This document shows, piece by piece, positions 62,403-64,000 of a stretch of DNA of 64,000 nt. This DNA is from Muriicola jejuensis (GTDB lineage: Bacteria; Bacteroidota; Bacteroidia; Flavobacteriales; Flavobacteriaceae), in the NCBI RefSeq assembly GCF_010671595.1, contig NZ_JAABOP010000004.1:124001-188000 (forward strand). Direction: 5' to 3'. The position numbers and the translations under genes are program-made. Positions within the stretch are counted from its first letter, which is position 1. Each line of letters begins with the position of its first letter. The notes beneath the pieces were generated by a model. It was given only the letters and a program-made list of their open reading frames with translations, was not told the origin of the DNA and did not search any database.

Positions 62403-62933
62403 TTATTCTTGATTTTCATATGCGTTCAACATAGCTGTGATCGGCATGGAAGCCTTGGTCACCGCTATCCTTCCGGATCTCACGAACTGAAGGATTCCAT
62501 ATGGCTCCAGCTGGTCGTGCATTTCGTCTATCTCATGCCTCCTGCCAGTCTTGGCCAGGACAAAGAACTCCCTGGAGACCGTGACGATCTGGGAATTGCT
62601 CTCCTTGATGATATTCTGGATCTGCCTTTCATCAAAAAGGAGATGAGAAGCGATCTTGAATAAAGCCGACTCCTGGTAGATGATCTCTTCATCCGTGTGG
62701 TAAAAGGCTTTGATCACTTCGATCTGTTTCTCGATCTGAGCCACGATCTTCCGCGTCCAGTCTTCGGTGGTAAAAACGACAATGGTGAATTTAGAAACAT
62801 GCTCAATCTCTGATTTAGAGACGTTTAATCCTTCTATATTAATATGTCGCTTTAAGAATATTCCCGAGATCCTGTTGAGCAGGCCCACATTGTTCTCAGA
62901 ATACACGGATATGGTGAACCACTTTTTTTCCAT
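62403..62933 (-). CDS. ilvN: Acetolactate synthase small (regulatory) subunit
   Basis: Regulatory subunit of 176 residues with an N-terminal ACT domain (WFTISVYSENNVGLLNRISGIFLKRHINIEGL) that binds valine, and a C-terminal ALS_ss domain (ARTGR-like VLAKTGRRHEIDEMHDQLEPYGILQFVRSGRIAV). It activates IvB and gives feedback control. It sits 6 bases after ilvB. Confidence 0.95.
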   Translation of the reverse strand: MEKKWFTISVYSENNVGLLNRISGIFLKRHINIEGLNVSKSEIEHVSKFTIVVFTTEDWTRKIVAQIEKQIEVIKAFYHTDEEIIYQESALFKIASHLLFDERQIQNIIKESNSQIVTVSREFFVLAKTGRRHEIDEMHDQLEPYGILQFVRSGRIAVTKASMPITAMLNAYENQE

Positions 62934-62939
62934 GGCTTA

Positions 62940-64000
62940 TTACTTTAATCTGATATCTGATACGGAAGCTCCGGAGGGAATCATCGGAAATACATTGTCT
63001 TCCTTCTCCACCTTCACTTCAAGGAAATAGGGCTCTTTGGAGGCTATCATTTCCCTGACCGCCTTTTTCAGGTCCTTTCTTTCTGATACCCTGTTCGCCC
63101 GGAGATGGTAACCTTCGGCGATCTTAACAAAGTCGGGGTTGGTCATTACCGTGGAGGCATACCTGCTCTCAAAAAAGAGTTCCTGCCATTGCCTGACCAT
63201 TCCCAGGTGGTCATTGTTGAGTACTACGATCTTGATGGCTAGTTTATTCTGATAGATCGTGGCCAGCTCCTGGATGGTCATTTGGTACCCCCCGTCCCCT
63301 ATAATAGCAACGACCTCCCGCTCCATGGCACCCATCTTTGCGCCTATGGCTGCCGGCAGGGCAAAGCCCATCGTTCCGAGTCCGCCCGAGGTGATATTGC
63401 TTTTGGTCTGGTCAAATTTGGCGTACCTGCAGGCCACCATCTGGTGCTGCCCCACATCCGTGACTATCACTGCCTTGTTTTTGGTGGCCAGGTTGATCTC
63501 CTCTACTACTTCCCCCATGGTGAGACCCTCTTTTGTGGGATGCAGGTCCTTCTCGATTACTTCCCGGAATTCCTCCTCGTATTTCAATTTGAATTCATTC
63601 CTCCAAGCCTCATGACTGTTCTTTTTGATCCTGGGCAATAATCTGCTAAGGGTCTCCTTGGCGTCCCCGAGGAGGGCAATGTCTGCTTTGACATTCTTGT
63701 TGACCTCCGCCGGATCAATTTCCATATGTATGATCTTGGCCTGTTTGGCATAGGTATCCAGGCTACCGGTCACCCGGTCATCAAAGCGCATCCCTATGGC
63801 GATCAGTACGTCGCATTCATTGGTCAGCACGTTGGGACCGTAATTCCCGTGCATGCCCACCATGCCGACATTCAGAGGGTGGTCCGTATTCATGGCCGAA
63901 AGACCCAAAATGGTCCAGGCTGCGGGGATACCGGCCTTTTCCACCAATTGTTTTAATTCCTCTTCTGCTTTGCCCAGGATCACTCCCTGCCCGTAGACAA
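62940..64000 (-). CDS. ilvB: Acetolactate synthase large subunit (5' end outside window)
   Basis: Thiamine-diphosphate enzyme, C-terminal part of about 353 residues; the frame is open to the right edge. The central domain shows GLSAMNTDHPLNVGMVGMHGNYGPN and a FDDRVTG. The C-terminal TPP domain shows the GDG motif IGDGGYQMTIQELATI with NNDHLGMVRQWQELFF. It makes acetolactate from pyruvate, or acetohydroxybutyrate with 2-oxobutyrate. First visible gene of ilvB-ilvN-ilvC; dihydroxyacid dehydratase and the promoter are probably beyond the edge. Confidence 0.96.
   Translation of the reverse strand, partial: VYGQGVILGKAEEELKQLVEKAGIPAAWTILGLSAMNTDHPLNVGMVGMHGNYGPNVLTNECDVLIAIGMRFDDRVTGSLDTYAKQAKIIHMEIDPAEVNKNVKADIALLGDAKETLSRLLPRIKKNSHEAWRNEFKLKYEEEFREVIEKDLHPTKEGLTMGEVVEEINLATKNKAVIVTDVGQHQMVACRYAKFDQTKSNITSGGLGTMGFALPAAIGAKMGAMEREVVAIIGDGGYQMTIQELATIYQNKLAIKIVVLNNDHLGMVRQWQELFFESRYASTVMTNPDFVKIAEGYHLRANRVSERKDLKKAVREMIASKEPYFLEVKVEKEDNVFPMIPSGASVSDIRLK

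Noticed and set aside
1-64000. tRNA, rRNA, riboswitches and insertion sequences
   Set aside because: I looked for CCA-ended cloverleaf segments, rRNA-like conserved stretches, transposase motifs and terminal repeats and saw none that hold up; a covariance-model scan would be needed to exclude small RNAs.

Overview
The window is a stretch of ordinary chromosome from a member of the Bacteroidota, almost certainly a marine-type flavobacterium (Flavobacteriaceae). The evidence is: many genes preceded by the Bacteroidota -7 promoter box TAnnTTTG with very short 5' leaders; lipoproteins and outer-membrane proteins typical of the group (DUF6340-like lipoprotein, DUF4369-TlpA thioredoxin lipoprotein, OmpA lipoproteins); fused alpha/beta oxo-acid dehydrogenase E1; long class II ketol-acid reductoisomerase; and an APH-aminotransferase fusion. 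Base composition looks even, near half GC. I see no rRNA, tRNA, insertion sequence, prophage or CRISPR array, and no gene-free stretch longer than 300 bases.

Layout. 1-9 kb: a cytosolic PBP2-like protein, ung, a MscS channel, a lipoprotein, a MutS2 lacking Smr, a DCC thiol protein, a dicarboxylate/amino-acid symporter and aroC. 9-17 kb: an LpxH-like phosphoesterase with broken metal motifs, a YdiJ-type FAD/Fe-S oxidoreductase, a small outer-membrane protein, a TlpA-like lipoprotein, a beta-propeller lipoprotein and a rhomboid protease. 17-22.7 kb: LpxL-type acyltransferase, glmM, ACP phosphodiesterase, gamma-glutamyltransferase and an unknown protein. 22.7-28 kb: a LexA-like S24 repressor diverging from a TIGR03915 DNA-repair-associated gene across an array of four operator-like repeats, then uvrA and a LOG-family protein. 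28-42.8 kb: an M1-like pseudo-peptidase/barrel fusion, fused E1 dehydrogenase, M16 protease, kinase-aminotransferase fusion, DoxX, holA, an orphan HsdR_N-type nuclease-fold protein, a glycosyltransferase and an OmpA lipoprotein. 42.8-54.4 kb: YciO/Sua5, PcrA/UvrD helicase, exported DsrE, exported M20 amidohydrolase, a degenerate OmpA paralogue, a hypothetical, patatin, an active M1 peptidase and recG.

54.5-64 kb is branched-chain amino-acid biosynthesis: leuC-leuD-leuA-leuB on the plus strand converges on ilvB-ilvN-ilvC-gapN on the minus strand. ilvB runs off the right edge. GapN would make NADPH, which KARI consumes.

The strongest items for follow-up are the repressor/operator region at 23.5 kb, the palindromic divergent promoter at 17.3 kb, and several enzyme relatives whose metal-binding residues are lost or swapped (9.2 kb, 28.1 kb, 31.1 kb, 47.8 kb).
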